From: a virus
Length of the DNA: 64,000 nt
Strand: one strand, 5' to 3'
IMG/VR virus record: IMGVR_UViG_3300047375_000952
Coordinates: 85,404 to 149,403 of that record
Part shown: positions 1 to 8,437 of the stretch, piece after piece
Position numbering within the stretch: the first letter of the stretch is position 1
How the letters are laid out: the number at the start of each line of letters is the position of its first letter
Notes under the pieces: model-generated
Told to the model about the DNA's origin: nothing
Databases searched by the model: none
The model's input: only the letters and a program-made list of their open reading frames with translations
Made by a program: the position numbers and the translations under genes

Positions 1-708
1 CGTGCTCGTGCCTCCATAGACGCTCTGATTGTAGACCCAATTAAGTGCTGACCTAGACTTCATGTGTCCTGTGAAGCCCGCGATGATGTAAAGTTCTTTC
101 CTCTTAAAGCCTCCGAGAGCGTTGTCGATTACTTCAAGTCCTGTTTTTGGTAAGACTTCTACTTTAGTGTCCTTTACTTTCTGATACTCCTCCCAAAACT
201 CATCTCCATCACCGAGCGCCTCGCCTCCAATGCGCGATCCGAACGTAGGTGTCATCACTCCATGTAGTTGCTGAAATATGTACTTCCCCGCGTCACGCGC
301 TCCCTTAAGAATACGCTTTTTCTTTCCCTCTTTGATCTCGATCCCATTTCGAGTGATTTCTTTCACCTGAGCCATTGTCTCACTCAGGGAAATAACCCTC
401 GCGTCCTCTACTTGCTTCTCAATTAAGAAGATGAAGTCTCCACGATAAGCGGGATCGACAGAGGCGAGGGAACGGATTCGGTCAGCTTCATCGTATTGAT
501 TATTTGAGTCGAAAAACTGAATGGCGGTGTTCTGCACAGGTAGGTGAGAGTGCTGAGAAACGAAGTCTTTGATGTACTCATAGATCGTCACGTCAGTTGG
601 GAGATCGAACCTTAAGATAGACTCCCTGAGCGCAGAGTAGTTTTGGAGCATCGCTTTAGCGTCGTCGCCAATGCGGGGGTCAGGTAATATGCTTCTAAGA
701 ATCTTCAT
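1..708 (-). CDS. DnaB-like replicative helicase (partial, C-terminus beyond window)
   Basis: The first 236 residues are in the window. An N-terminal helical region (about 1-150) precedes a RecA-like ATPase core that begins TGLEVIDNALGGF and contains a Walker A motif GFTGHMKS at about 211-218. The 'GL..ID..LGG....ELYIIAG..G..KS' layout is that of DnaB/gp41-type helicases, with KaiC/RadA-type ATPases as the alternative. Its ATG overlaps the TGA of the upstream gene (ATGA), so the two are probably translationally coupled. That neighbour looks like a helicase loader, which supports a role in unwinding at the phage fork. Walker B and the arginine finger lie outside the window and cannot be checked. 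Confidence 0.75.
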   Translation of the reverse strand, partial: MKILRSILPDPRIGDDAKAMLQNYSALRESILRFDLPTDVTIYEYIKDFVSQHSHLPVQNTAIQFFDSNNQYDEADRIRSLASVDPAYRGDFIFLIEKQVEDARVISLSETMAQVKEITRNGIEIKEGKKKRILKGARDAGKYIFQQLHGVMTPTFGSRIGGEALGDGDEFWEEYQKVKDTKVEVLPKTGLEVIDNALGGFKRKELYIIAGFTGHMKSRSALNWVYNQSVYGGTST

Positions 709-1442
709 AGTTTCATCGTCTTATGTCGGGCTTGAGGGAGTCCTTGAGCGGTGTTGGAGCTTACGTCCTGAACAGTAAGTCCTCCACCCTTTCTCTGAAT
801 AGGCTTTGTTGCTTTAGCTGTACCCATGAGAGGTACTTGCTCCCAACCATCAAGCGCGTCATCCACAGCCCTAGACCATGAAATATGACCTTCTTCTAAG
901 GGCTTATCTGTTTCTTCCACAACCCAAGTTGGCTTACCTAAGTGTTGTCTCAGCTCAATCGTCTCAGCGAGTACTTCAGGCATCGCGCTATTTCTAGCTG
1001 TCTTAACGCCAAGTCGAATGATGAGGAGAGTAGGTGACTCAGCCAAGTCTTCTAAGCTCGCCACTCTCAGCTCACGGATGTAGTCGGGGTCGATCACATC
1101 CTTGTCAGAGCGCGCGAGGTTTGAGAGCCAAGCAGAAATAAGAGTTGCGTCAGAAACTACTTTTACGAACTCTTCAGGTCGGGCGTGGTGTGCGAGAGCT
1201 GATCTGAGGTGGATCATCAGATCAGCCTTGTTCGCCGTGACTACGATGTTCTCGCGAATCTTTCCTTTGAGTAAACTGCTTCTCTTAACAGGTACGATTT
1301 CGAGCCCTCCCCAAGCCTTTCTCGCTTGGACGCTCAGGGCTCTCTTAAGCACGCATGAACAAGGGACGGCTTGAGGCATCCCATAATGCCCCTCGTCCAC
1401 TTGGACATAACCGTGTCCGTGACACTTCTTGCAGACCGCCAT
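705..1442 (-). CDS. Helicase-loader-like zinc-finger protein (DnaC/DnaI-like, degenerate)
   Basis: A 245-aa protein. The start is placed at 1442 because AGGAGAGG lies five bases upstream of it, while an in-frame ATG at 1457 has no comparable site. The N-terminus carries a DnaJ-type zinc motif: CKKC at residues 4-7, then GHGY, then CSC at about 28-30. The rest resembles the ATPase region of DnaC/DnaI loaders in its order of strands (VVSDATLISAWL, then TLLIIRLG with following MPEVLAETIELRQ), but no GxxGxGKT P-loop is present where loaders have one. Position, coupling to the DnaB-like gene and the N-terminal finger argue for a loader or adaptor that no longer binds ATP itself. The loader call is inference. 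Confidence 0.5.
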   Translation of the reverse strand: MAVCKKCHGHGYVQVDEGHYGMPQAVPCSCVLKRALSVQARKAWGGLEIVPVKRSSLLKGKIRENIVVTANKADLMIHLRSALAHHARPEEFVKVVSDATLISAWLSNLARSDKDVIDPDYIRELRVASLEDLAESPTLLIIRLGVKTARNSAMPEVLAETIELRQHLGKPTWVVEETDKPLEEGHISWSRAVDDALDGWEQVPLMGTAKATKPIQRKGGGLTVQDVSSNTAQGLPQARHKTMKL

Positions 1443-1481
1443 GACCTCTCCTTTCATCTCTGTGGTAAGTATGTCTTACCC

Positions 1482-1490
1482 ATATCAGAA
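1482..1490 (-). promoter_or_regulatory. Promoter-like motif TTCTGATAT, copy 1
   Basis: The minus strand reads TTCTGATATGGG about 40 nt upstream of the loader-like gene start. The same nine bases occur at a similar distance before three other minus-strand genes. It resembles an extended -10 (TGnTAT) without an evident -35 element. Confidence 0.5.
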
Positions 1491-1514
1491 TAAGCGGAGG
1501 TCAGAGCAGTTTTT

Positions 1515-3107
1515 CTACAGGCTTCTAGCGTCCTCCAAAAGACCATCAAAGAGGTCGGCTACCTCCGATTGTCCCATCTCTACAACGGACTCTCCATCTG
1601 TCTCAGACTTAAGTCTCTTTCCGAGCACAGACTCGATGAGGTTCATCTTGACCCCTAGTGTTTTCATCACGCGATCATCAATCGTCTTGGGGGCGCAGAT
1701 GTGGTAGGAAAAGACCCTATCGTGGATAGACCCGATACGGATCATGCGACCAATAATCTGAAGGTAGTCACCCGCGCTCCAAGGGGTGTCGTAGAACACA
1801 ACAGCCTTTGCAAGCTGTAAGTTGACACCCTCAGCGGCGGCCATTGTGATGAGACACACTCTCGTCTCATTCTCAGGGTCTTGAAATGCTTTCTGACTCG
1901 CCACGCGCTGATCGCCGTTCTCCGCCCCTGTGATTCGACAGGTCTTGATCTTTCTGCCCTCTAGCTCAGCTTCAAGAATATCAACCATCGACCTGAAGCG
2001 CGAGAACACGATTACTTTCTCGCCGTCCAACTCATTCTCTAGGAGGTCGATCAGAGTGTCGAGCTTCCCACTGTCTCCATCACAGTTAACGAGAGAGGGG
2101 TGATTGACTATTTGCTGACAGATGGTGACTGCTGTGAGCTTCGTCACTTCTCTTTCTATCACCTCACCTGTTTCGGGGTCGATGACCTCTAAGAGTCCCT
2201 GTAGCGCCTCCTCATATTTCGCTTTCTGAGCTTTCGAGAGGGGGCATGGGATTGTCTTAGTCGTGAGAGGGGGTAGCTCCTGAGCCACTTCGTGCTTGGG
2301 ACGCCCAATGAAATAGGGGTCGATGACCTCTCGAAAAGCCTCGATGTCTCTCTTTCTGTGGCCTACGACGATCTTAATGCGTCGCCTACCGCCAGGGAGG
2401 GTCTGATCGCGGGTGATGCAGTATTCTCTCATAAAGTGAGTCTTAGTCGTGAAGAGGTGAGGGACAGTGACCTTATAGATCGCCCACGCCTCCATGAGCC
2501 TGTTCTTGATGATAGTCGCAGAAAGACTCCAAACGCGCTCCGCAGATCCCGCTAGGTGCTTACATACCTGATGGACTTGAGATGAGTCATTCTTAAAAGC
2601 GGTAGCCTCATCAAAGATCATCACATGACCGTTCATGTGCTGTAGGTGTTGGAAGTCCATGACAGCGGTACGGTAGCCCATCACAAGAGCTTTCGGTCCG
2701 TCTGAGTAGCTCTGAAACTCCTCGTGAATCTTAGCTCTCTTTTTCTTTGTGCCGAGACACTTGAATATCTTCACACCATTAGTGAATCGAGCAAACTCTG
2801 ATTCCCACTGCCCCACGGCACTCTTGGTGGTGCAGATGAGGGCGGGGATTTCGGGCTTCTTCTCCCACAAGTAAGAAAGAGCTGATATCGTCTGCAAGGT
2901 CTTGCCTAGACCTGTATCATCACCGAGAACGAATCGGGGCATGGCGAGGAGATGGAGAATCCCCTGTATCTGATACTGCCTCAAAGTGAGTGGAGCGCCG
3001 TTATCAAGGGTAGTCTTGAGAATCGTTGAGGGGGGTGCTTTGAGATCTTCTTTCGTCCTGATCTTTCTTAGTTTCTCGATGGTGGAGAGTAGCTTTTCAC
3101 TTTCCAT
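1515..3107 (-). CDS. SNF2-type DEAD/DEAH helicase
   Basis: A 530-aa superfamily 2 helicase/translocase. Motif I is GDDTGLGKT (62-70), motif II is DEAT (166-169), motif III is LSAT (195-198), and the second RecA domain has VIVFSRFRSMVDILE, AAAEGVNLQLA and QIIGRMIRIGS (motifs V and VI). Spacing and the W(S)AGDYLQIIGRMIRIGS form are SNF2/RapA-like. It probably remodels or translocates on DNA during phage replication, recombination or transcription, comparable in role to T4 UvsW. It has AAAGGA upstream of the ATG and the TTCTGATAT motif about 44 nt before the start. It lies upstream of, and in the same direction as, the loader and DnaB-like genes. The family call is secure; the exact biological role is inferred. 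Confidence 0.9.
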   Translation of the reverse strand: MESEKLLSTIEKLRKIRTKEDLKAPPSTILKTTLDNGAPLTLRQYQIQGILHLLAMPRFVLGDDTGLGKTLQTISALSYLWEKKPEIPALICTTKSAVGQWESEFARFTNGVKIFKCLGTKKKRAKIHEEFQSYSDGPKALVMGYRTAVMDFQHLQHMNGHVMIFDEATAFKNDSSQVHQVCKHLAGSAERVWSLSATIIKNRLMEAWAIYKVTVPHLFTTKTHFMREYCITRDQTLPGGRRRIKIVVGHRKRDIEAFREVIDPYFIGRPKHEVAQELPPLTTKTIPCPLSKAQKAKYEEALQGLLEVIDPETGEVIEREVTKLTAVTICQQIVNHPSLVNCDGDSGKLDTLIDLLENELDGEKVIVFSRFRSMVDILEAELEGRKIKTCRITGAENGDQRVASQKAFQDPENETRVCLITMAAAEGVNLQLAKAVVFYDTPWSAGDYLQIIGRMIRIGSIHDRVFSYHICAPKTIDDRVMKTLGVKMNLIESVLGKRLKSETDGESVVEMGQSEVADLFDGLLEDARSL

Positions 3108-3150
3108 CGTCTGTCCTTTCTCTGCGCGTGGTTGTGGTTACGCGCATTAT

Positions 3151-3159
3151 ATATCAGAA
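3151..3159 (-). promoter_or_regulatory. Promoter-like motif TTCTGATAT, copy 2
   Basis: The minus strand reads TTTTTTCTGATATATAATG, ending about 44 nt before the SNF2 helicase start. This copy extends into a TATAAT-like stretch and is the best -10 match of the four. Confidence 0.5.
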
Positions 3160-3171
3160 AAAAGATGGTGT

Positions 3172-3660
3172 TCAGGTGAAGAATAGCCTCAACAGCTCTC
3201 TGTACCTCATGCGGTGGATCAATCCGATGTTTCTGAGGAGCGCGTATTCTCTGATGTGGAGATCCACGAACTCTAAGCCACCGCCTCTTAAGAGTAGCTT
3301 CGCCATTGCTGTCGGTGACCAAAACCTGTAGACCCACAGAATCGCGTTTCTGAGAAGAGTGTTGACCTCCACTGACTGACCAAGAGTGAGTTGAACCTTA
3401 TCCCGGCTGAAAGGCACTCGGCTTCCTCCATAAGTCCGTTCTTTCTCCGCGTATATCCTCCCAAGAGTAATAAACTCTAAAGAGATTCTTCGGGTATCTC
3501 TAGGAAGCCTGTAGCCGTTCTTAAACTTTCTCATCGCGATGGTTCTGACGAGAGGGTCTTGGGTCTTACTCAGAATTTTCACGACTTCTCGGATGGCGAC
3601 TTGACATAGCTTAGCCATCGTCGCGTGTGTGTCTCTAAACTCTCTACTTCGTGTGCTCAT
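3172..3660 (-). CDS. Hypothetical protein, basic, 162 aa
   Basis: I do not recognise this protein. It is basic and mostly helical, with many Arg and Lys residues (RLPRDTRRISLEFITLGRIYAEKERTYGG), no cysteine pairs and no membrane segment. A leucine- and arginine-rich C-terminus (RMRYRELLRLFF) could be an amphipathic helix. It is first in a minus-strand group with the SNF2 helicase, which starts 65 nt beyond its stop and has its own promoter-like motif. Its leader shares a sequence block with the leader of the gene starting at 57345. Confidence 0.7.
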   Translation of the reverse strand: MSTRSREFRDTHATMAKLCQVAIREVVKILSKTQDPLVRTIAMRKFKNGYRLPRDTRRISLEFITLGRIYAEKERTYGGSRVPFSRDKVQLTLGQSVEVNTLLRNAILWVYRFWSPTAMAKLLLRGGGLEFVDLHIREYALLRNIGLIHRMRYRELLRLFFT

Positions 3661-3697
3661 GATCTCTGCCCCTTAGTCGGTTATTTTCTTATGGGGA
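3661..3697 (-). promoter_or_regulatory. Leader block shared with the 57345 gene
   Basis: Reading the minus strand toward the gene starting at 3660, the leader has TCCCCATAAGAAAA, then ACCGACTA, then GGGGCAGAG. The leader of the gene at 57345 has TCCCCATCAGAAAA, ACCGATTG and AAGGCAG in the same order and spacing. The block covers the ribosome binding region, so it may be a promoter plus leader or a binding site for a regulator. Confidence 0.4.
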
Positions 3698-3734
3698 TAG
3701 ATAGAAAACCTATCAGAGAAAGGAAAGTGACTTT

Positions 3735-4133
3735 ATGAAGTGCTTAAAACCGTTTTTCTTCGAGAATTCTAAGATTCCCGTATGGCTATCAAAGTTTGCC
3801 CCTATTGAAATCAGCGCGATCACTCTCTTCTGTTTCGTGTTTTCTAGGGGCACGCTCAGTGAGGAAACCAAGAGGCATGAGACGATTCACTTTCAGCAGT
3901 ATCTTGAGACTTTCGTAGTTGGCTTCCTACTGATTTACTTGTTCGACTATCTGTGGAGCGCGATCGTCAGAAAGAAGGGTTTCACCCGCGACTCTTACCT
4001 TGCCATCAGGTTTGAGCAAGAGGCTTGGGAATGTGACAAGTTCATCAACTACCTAGACACGAGAAAGAGGTATTCTTGGATGAGTTACCCTCTTGGTGGG
4101 TTAGACTCTTCAGAGAAAGATCAGGATCGCTAG
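3735..4133 (+). CDS. Small membrane-associated HExxH protein
   Basis: A 132-aa protein with RHETIHFQQYLE at about residues 49-60. This contains HExxH, the zinc-binding signature of metallopeptidases, and is followed directly by a membrane segment VVGFLLIYLFDYLW. The downstream FEQEAWECDKFINYL resembles a short family of bacterial proteins (known to me from Bacteroidetes) with HE.IH, a membrane helix and FE.EAY..E..L.YL. The second acidic region may supply the third zinc ligand (FEQEA). A proteolytic role at the host membrane is plausible but unproven. It reads divergently from the gene ending at 3660, and a short plus-strand gene follows after 16 nt. Confidence 0.65.
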   Translation: MKCLKPFFFENSKIPVWLSKFAPIEISAITLFCFVFSRGTLSEETKRHETIHFQQYLETFVVGFLLIYLFDYLWSAIVRKKGFTRDSYLAIRFEQEAWECDKFINYLDTRKRYSWMSYPLGGLDSSEKDQDR

Positions 4134-4149
4134 GTTGGGGAGGTTTTCT

Positions 4150-4401
4150 ATGAAGAGAAACCCCTCAAAGATGGACATCTTTATTCAGATGAGTAGACAC
4201 GATAAGGATCGAGTCTCTCTTGACGGTAAATCTTTGTTCTTTCTAGGTTATCCTTACGATGCTTATAGGATGCTCAAGAATATGTACCCTGAGTATAGTG
4301 TGGACTACCTATCAAGCTCTTTACTTATTGTTCGAGGGGATGGTTTCTCTCATCGGTTAATACTTGATGAGTTTCTCCCTGAGATGTATGAGATTAAGTG
4401 A
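4150..4401 (+). CDS. Hypothetical protein, 83 aa
   Basis: I do not recognise this protein. It is soluble and mixed alpha/beta, with aromatic residues in the middle (GYPYDAYRMLKNMYPEY). The start at 4150 is chosen because GGGGAGG lies six bases upstream; a TTG at 4135 in the same frame is less likely. It follows the HExxH gene by 16 nt and is probably co-transcribed. Confidence 0.6.
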   Translation: MKRNPSKMDIFIQMSRHDKDRVSLDGKSLFFLGYPYDAYRMLKNMYPEYSVDYLSSSLLIVRGDGFSHRLILDEFLPEMYEIK

Positions 4402-4456
4402 TTAATCTTTTATAGTCATCTTTCTTTATTGACGGCCCCTTGAACGGAGAAAGAAC

Positions 4457-5296
4457 ATGAGAAGAACAGCTTCAGAAATAGTCAACTACCTTGAGATGAG
4501 AGTAGCAAGCCTCGAAAAGCAGGCGATCTTCGGTCTTTTTAAGGGTCGAGAAGAGGTAACTCTTGAGAGCGAGCAAAAACTTCTAGAGAGCCACGTCAAA
4601 GCGACAAGAGGTGTTTCTGATGTTTCTATCGACTTATCTGACAAGAAGAAGATAACGATGGACGTAAGATTTCATGGAGTTCATTTCCATTTCGTAGGGA
4701 AGTGTATACAAGACTTAGAGAGGGTCTACGACGGATATTACAAAAGCGCGAACCCTTCGCTGTTCTTAATGCAGAGAGCAAGGTCTACGGGAAGATCCCC
4801 AAGTTTAGGTGGTGGGAGACGTATGGGAGGCATTGGGAATATATATAGTTTCCAACATGGCGACACTCGCTTTTCTCTCCACACAGATTCAGGAGAGATC
4901 TATCGTAAGAATAACAACGAGATCTACGAGAAGCTCAAGGCGCTACTCTCTAAGAATTCAGGGTCTCTTGAGAAGAGAGCGGGGGGAGGTATTGGTTTCT
5001 TCTCTATGCTCATTCTTATGCAGAGAGAGTTAGATAGAGAAGATGATATTTACGTCACCTCAGAAGAGTTGGAAACCGCTTTAAAAGACTATCTTTCTCT
5101 ACATGGCTTACCTATACAGACTAAATTTGAGAAGGTAGATCTCGACCTGTACAGAGATCCCGATGGTTTAGAGCTTACTTTTGAGGCTGATGGTAGATAC
5201 TTTTATACAGAGCTAAGTTGGAATGAAGAGGGTCGATACGAAACACGGGATATAGAGCCCTCTTTTAAGAAAGGCAAAGTGAGAGAGCTTAAATGA
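4457..5296 (+). CDS. N-terminally tagged protein (RTASE..RVASLEKQA type), 279 aa
   Basis: The first 29 residues carry the recurring tag MRRTASEIVNYLEMRVAS followed by LEKQAIFGLFKG. The body is unrecognised: a mixed alpha/beta region, a glycine/arginine-rich linker (about 112-127) and an acidic C-terminal half. The tag combines the MRRTASE form also found at 60431, 62137 and 62492 with the RVAS...EKQA.FGLF form found at 54718, which links the two tag types. The leader CGGAGAAAGAACATG matches the leaders of the other tagged genes. It converges on the GIY-YIG gene with an 8-nt overlap. The product is possibly a virion or internal protein. Confidence 0.75.
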   Translation: MRRTASEIVNYLEMRVASLEKQAIFGLFKGREEVTLESEQKLLESHVKATRGVSDVSIDLSDKKKITMDVRFHGVHFHFVGKCIQDLERVYDGYYKSANPSLFLMQRARSTGRSPSLGGGRRMGGIGNIYSFQHGDTRFSLHTDSGEIYRKNNNEIYEKLKALLSKNSGSLEKRAGGGIGFFSMLILMQRELDREDDIYVTSEELETALKDYLSLHGLPIQTKFEKVDLDLYRDPDGLELTFEADGRYFYTELSWNEEGRYETRDIEPSFKKGKVRELK

Positions 5297-5609
5297 GGTT
5301 CTTGCCTCTGCACCATTTAGACTGTTCCTCTGTCCAGTATAACCTAGCCTTACCTCGCTTCTTCTTAAGAGCTAACTCTGCTTTCATAGCTTCAGATCTG
5401 TTAGCGTATGTGCCATAGGTACACATGAGCTTCCAAGGTCTATGCTTTGATGTATATTTACCCCCACCTCTTATTTCTCCGTTGTGTTGTCTCAGTCTAC
5501 GGCTAACATCTGTAGTACACCCAACGTAGAAGAATCCCTCAGTAGGCTTTCCACTTGCTGTCTTTCGAGGTTGCTGACTCTGAATGACATATACGACCCA
5601 TTCGTTCAT
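5289..5609 (-). CDS. GIY-YIG nuclease domain protein
   Basis: A 106-aa single-domain protein. It has the two strands of the GIY-YIG fold as VYVIQS (about 6-11) and FYVGCT (27-32), the arginine-rich helix DVSRRLRQHN, then KYTSKHRPWKLM and the helix SEAMKAELALKKKRG, which is typical of the UvrC-N/YhbQ-like small group. It probably cleaves DNA as a small structure-specific or free-standing homing-type endonuclease. It sits alone on the minus strand between plus-strand genes and has its own TTCTGATAT motif, which fits a mobile cassette. Confidence 0.85.
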   Translation of the reverse strand: MNEWVVYVIQSQQPRKTASGKPTEGFFYVGCTTDVSRRLRQHNGEIRGGGKYTSKHRPWKLMCTYGTYANRSEAMKAELALKKKRGKARLYWTEEQSKWCRGKNLI

Positions 5610-5641
5610 GTTAGATCCTTTATACTTAACTGTTTTTAACT

Positions 5642-5650
5642 ATATCAGAA
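5642..5650 (-). promoter_or_regulatory. Promoter-like motif TTCTGATAT, copy 3
   Basis: The minus strand reads TTTTCTGATATAGTT, about 33 nt before the GIY-YIG start. TG-A-TATAGT fits an extended -10 element. Confidence 0.5.
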
Positions 5651-5664
5651 AAGACATTTCTTTA

Positions 5665-5673
5665 GGGGGGGGG
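5665..5673 (+). repeat. Homopolymer tract of nine G upstream of the 765-aa gene
   Basis: Nine consecutive G residues end six bases before the ATG at 5680 and overlap the place where the Shine-Dalgarno site must lie. Such tracts are prone to slippage and could alter ribosome-site spacing. A matching nine-C tract lies at 61783-61791. Confidence 0.6.
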
Positions 5674-5679
5674 TGTTAG

Positions 5680-7977
5680 ATGAGCGCATCAAGAAGAGTC
5701 GCTTCAAGATACCTGAAAGCACTTAAAAAATCAGAGAGCGAGACAGTCTTTGACCTTATCGACAAAAAGTTTAAAGATTGGGAGGACTGTTTCAAGCCTA
5801 CAGGAAACATTGTTCAGTACACCACAGTGAAGGGATGGTCTTACCTTTCAGAGAAAGAAAGAGCTGATCCTCTAAACAAAGCTAGATATGATTTCGCTCT
5901 CAAGTTATTTGAGGGCTTCAACGAAGCGGTTCAGAAAGACATCTCCAAGCAGGTTGTTGAGAACTTATCTAAGCCTAATCTCGGGCTACCTGAAGACGTC
6001 TTTTCTGATAACAAGCTCAACCTGACTCTCCAAGAGACTTCTGAAGAGTCCTTAAAAGCTTTAGCGAGTGAGGTTAGTCGTAGCTTTAAGACTGATGGTT
6101 TTCAGAGGGGTGCGTTGAAGCAGTTTTGGGACGCATCTATCGGCGACGAGTTTCTAAGAAGAACTCCGAAGATGCTCGGAGATATTCTGTCTCTTAAGGT
6201 CTTGAAGTCAAAGAAAAAAGATGAGAATCCTGAAGTCAGGCAGATGGTTAGAAATTGCTCTCTTAATTGGACTATGACTACGGTTCTCCCCCTGTTAGGT
6301 TGGGGCGCTGGAGCTCAAGGGGGGGTTGCTTCTGTTAATGCGGTTGCGGGGTTAGCGACCACCAATATCTTAACTGCTTTAGGTGCTACAGGTGTGGTTG
6401 CTACAGTGGGGTCTACCGCAGTTGCTTTTGGGGCGGGGATGGTTTTCTACAAGAAAGCACTACATCAGCTCTCAAGCAAAAGGAGAGAAAGTGCCTCTAA
6501 CTTCGACAGCCTAGCTTCAGATATATACTCAGGCTATCAAACTCCCGAAGGGGTGGAGGCTGAGTACAGTAAAAAGCTACAGTCTGTCTTAGAAGACAAA
6601 TCTCTTTCTCCAAAAGACGCGAGAGAAAAGATATGTGGGCTTTATTCTGACTTTCAAGAAAACGCAAGACCCTCGATAGATAAGGGTCTAAAACAGTTAG
6701 GTTATGAGGGTCACTCAGAGGCGTATACTCCGATGAAGAAGTTTCAGAGTTTCTTTAACTCCCTGAAGCTCGGTTCAGAAGATAAGTTACCTACTTTCGT
6801 AATGTTGGCGCGGATGAAACACTTCTATGACGTTCAAGACATGATTTTAGAAGAGTTAGAGAAAGACCCTGTGGGGATAGGTAATGAGATGAGGTCTTAC
6901 TTAAGCGGAGAGAAAGAAATAGACCAAGAGCTAGTAGATGCCCTTAGCTTAAGTAAGAAAAGCTCAAAGACCTCTTCAGCAAGTAGGGTTCTCGATAAGT
7001 CGTTAATGAAGCCATATAAGAAAACGATCCCCCATTCAGAAAGAGAGCTAGAAATGGATCAAAGACATTTGAAGAGACAGGTTGTCCGTCAGGTTATGCA
7101 GAGAAGAGCGAGTCAGAACTCTTACGAGGGTCAGATCAGAACCGCTGCTATGTACTATCAGGCGGGCGCGAAAGACTCACTTAAGGCGATGCTTCTTAAG
7201 TATGTCGTGAACCCTATCGACAAGTTCCGCAGACATCTCGACCTTTTCACGATGCCTGTAGATGACCTCATGGATGACGTGATTGAGGCGATTGCCCCTG
7301 AAGTCGCGGAGAAGATGCTTGAGGCAGAGGTTGACGCAGACTTTGAAGAGTTTGAACAGGGTGCAAAGCTCCGTAACCAAGAGCGCGCCATGTCTCGCGG
7401 AGGCTATGTAGATGAGCTCGATCCTCCTAGCGATAAGAGCCCTGAGTTTATTGAGGGTTATGTGTGGGGAGACACTAACCAACTCCCTGTACCTCCATCA
7501 GTTAAGAAGAAGTTGGTTGAGGAGGCTGCTCAGGAGCACAGTAAGAAAGTTATTGAGAGAGCCCTCAAGAAAGCATGGCATACGATCAACCCCATCGAGA
7601 TCATCAAACACGCCTTTGAGATCATTAAGAAATACGGTTGGGATGCAGATGCAGATAAACAGTGGTATATCAAGTGGCCTATGCGCGTATTCAAGGTTGT
7701 TCTCATGGCAATCGCGGTGGCGTTTGTGGAGGTTCTTGAGCACTACCTCTTGCCTTATGTCTTAGTTAAGCTGACAGGCATTGAGGCGCTTTGGGCGACT
7801 GCTTCTATCCCTCTTCTTGAGATCATCACACCTATCATTATCGCGTACTTCAAGGGCGCGAAAGACGATGTGGTCGATGAGCCAGGTCACCTCGATTGGT
7901 ATGAGGAGAACTACGGTGAGATCGAAGAGGTTCTAGATGATAACGTGTTCGGAAAGAATGCCTCTTACGCCTACTAA
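5680..7977 (+). CDS. Large tagged protein with hydrophobic segments, 765 aa
   Basis: The N-terminus MSASRRVASRYLKALKK is the RVASRYL form of the recurring tag. Two hydrophobic regions stand out: a glycine/alanine/threonine-rich stretch at about 197-258 and a C-terminal pair of membrane-like helices at about 673-724 (VLMAIAVAFVEVLEHYLLPY and following). The middle is charged and helical. At about residue 473 there is an internal MQRRASQ followed by RTAAMYYQAGAKDS, which looks like a second tag-like start. The protein may therefore be a fusion, or contain two modules. No enzyme motif is recognised. A membrane-active virion or injected protein is a guess. It converges on the Nudix gene with stop codons overlapping (CTAA). 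Confidence 0.75.
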   Translation: MSASRRVASRYLKALKKSESETVFDLIDKKFKDWEDCFKPTGNIVQYTTVKGWSYLSEKERADPLNKARYDFALKLFEGFNEAVQKDISKQVVENLSKPNLGLPEDVFSDNKLNLTLQETSEESLKALASEVSRSFKTDGFQRGALKQFWDASIGDEFLRRTPKMLGDILSLKVLKSKKKDENPEVRQMVRNCSLNWTMTTVLPLLGWGAGAQGGVASVNAVAGLATTNILTALGATGVVATVGSTAVAFGAGMVFYKKALHQLSSKRRESASNFDSLASDIYSGYQTPEGVEAEYSKKLQSVLEDKSLSPKDAREKICGLYSDFQENARPSIDKGLKQLGYEGHSEAYTPMKKFQSFFNSLKLGSEDKLPTFVMLARMKHFYDVQDMILEELEKDPVGIGNEMRSYLSGEKEIDQELVDALSLSKKSSKTSSASRVLDKSLMKPYKKTIPHSERELEMDQRHLKRQVVRQVMQRRASQNSYEGQIRTAAMYYQAGAKDSLKAMLLKYVVNPIDKFRRHLDLFTMPVDDLMDDVIEAIAPEVAEKMLEAEVDADFEEFEQGAKLRNQERAMSRGGYVDELDPPSDKSPEFIEGYVWGDTNQLPVPPSVKKKLVEEAAQEHSKKVIERALKKAWHTINPIEIIKHAFEIIKKYGWDADADKQWYIKWPMRVFKVVLMAIAVAFVEVLEHYLLPYVLVKLTGIEALWATASIPLLEIITPIIIAYFKGAKDDVVDEPGHLDWYEENYGEIEEVLDDNVFGKNASYAY

Positions 7978-8375
7978 GTCTTAGGTGGCGCGATGGGCTG
8001 AGGGGGCTTTATTTCTTTCCTGAACAGGTGGTTGATCGGCTTCCTATCTTTAGGGTGTAGAGGCAGAGAGAGAACACTTGATTTCTCGAACCACCTCCAT
8101 TCAGAGTGTTCTTCGTTGAGCGTGGGTGCGAAAAAGTAGTCCACGTCAGCTAGAAAGAGCGTGTAGCCTCTTGTGTCTATGTGGTCATAGACCCTAAAAG
8201 GGGGCGTCTCTCCTATCTCTTCATTCATTTCTCTGAGAGCGGTCTGATAGCGAGACTCTCCCATCTCTGAGCTTCCGCCAGGACAGTTCCAATATCCTCC
8301 CCATTGGTCGTTTCTTCTATTTCTCTTGAGGAGGAGAACCCTCCCATCTTTCTGTAATAAGACTCCTGCGCCCAT
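7974..8375 (-). CDS. Nudix hydrolase
   Basis: A 133-aa protein with a complete Nudix box: GSSEMGESRYQTALREMNEE followed by IGE, fitting Gx5Ex7REUxEExGU. The flanking beta strands (GVLLQKDGRVLLLKRN and WRWFE) are typical. It hydrolyses a nucleoside diphosphate derivative; phage members often act on oxidised nucleotides, ADP-ribose or RNA caps, and the substrate cannot be read from the sequence. AAAAGGAG precedes its ATG. It starts back to back with the 536-aa gene and shares the divergent promoter region 8376-8437. Confidence 0.92.
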   Translation of the reverse strand: MGAGVLLQKDGRVLLLKRNRRNDQWGGYWNCPGGSSEMGESRYQTALREMNEEIGETPPFRVYDHIDTRGYTLFLADVDYFFAPTLNEEHSEWRWFEKSSVLSLPLHPKDRKPINHLFRKEIKPPQPIAPPKT

Positions 8376-8437
8376 ATCTGTACTCCTTTTATGTGTTCGA
8401 CTGCACTGTAAAGACTACCATATAAGGAGTTCAGAGG

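Noticed and set aside
1102-1374. Plus-strand open frame over the loader-like gene
   Set aside because: It is a shadow of the minus-strand gene, with no ribosome site and a composition unlike a protein.
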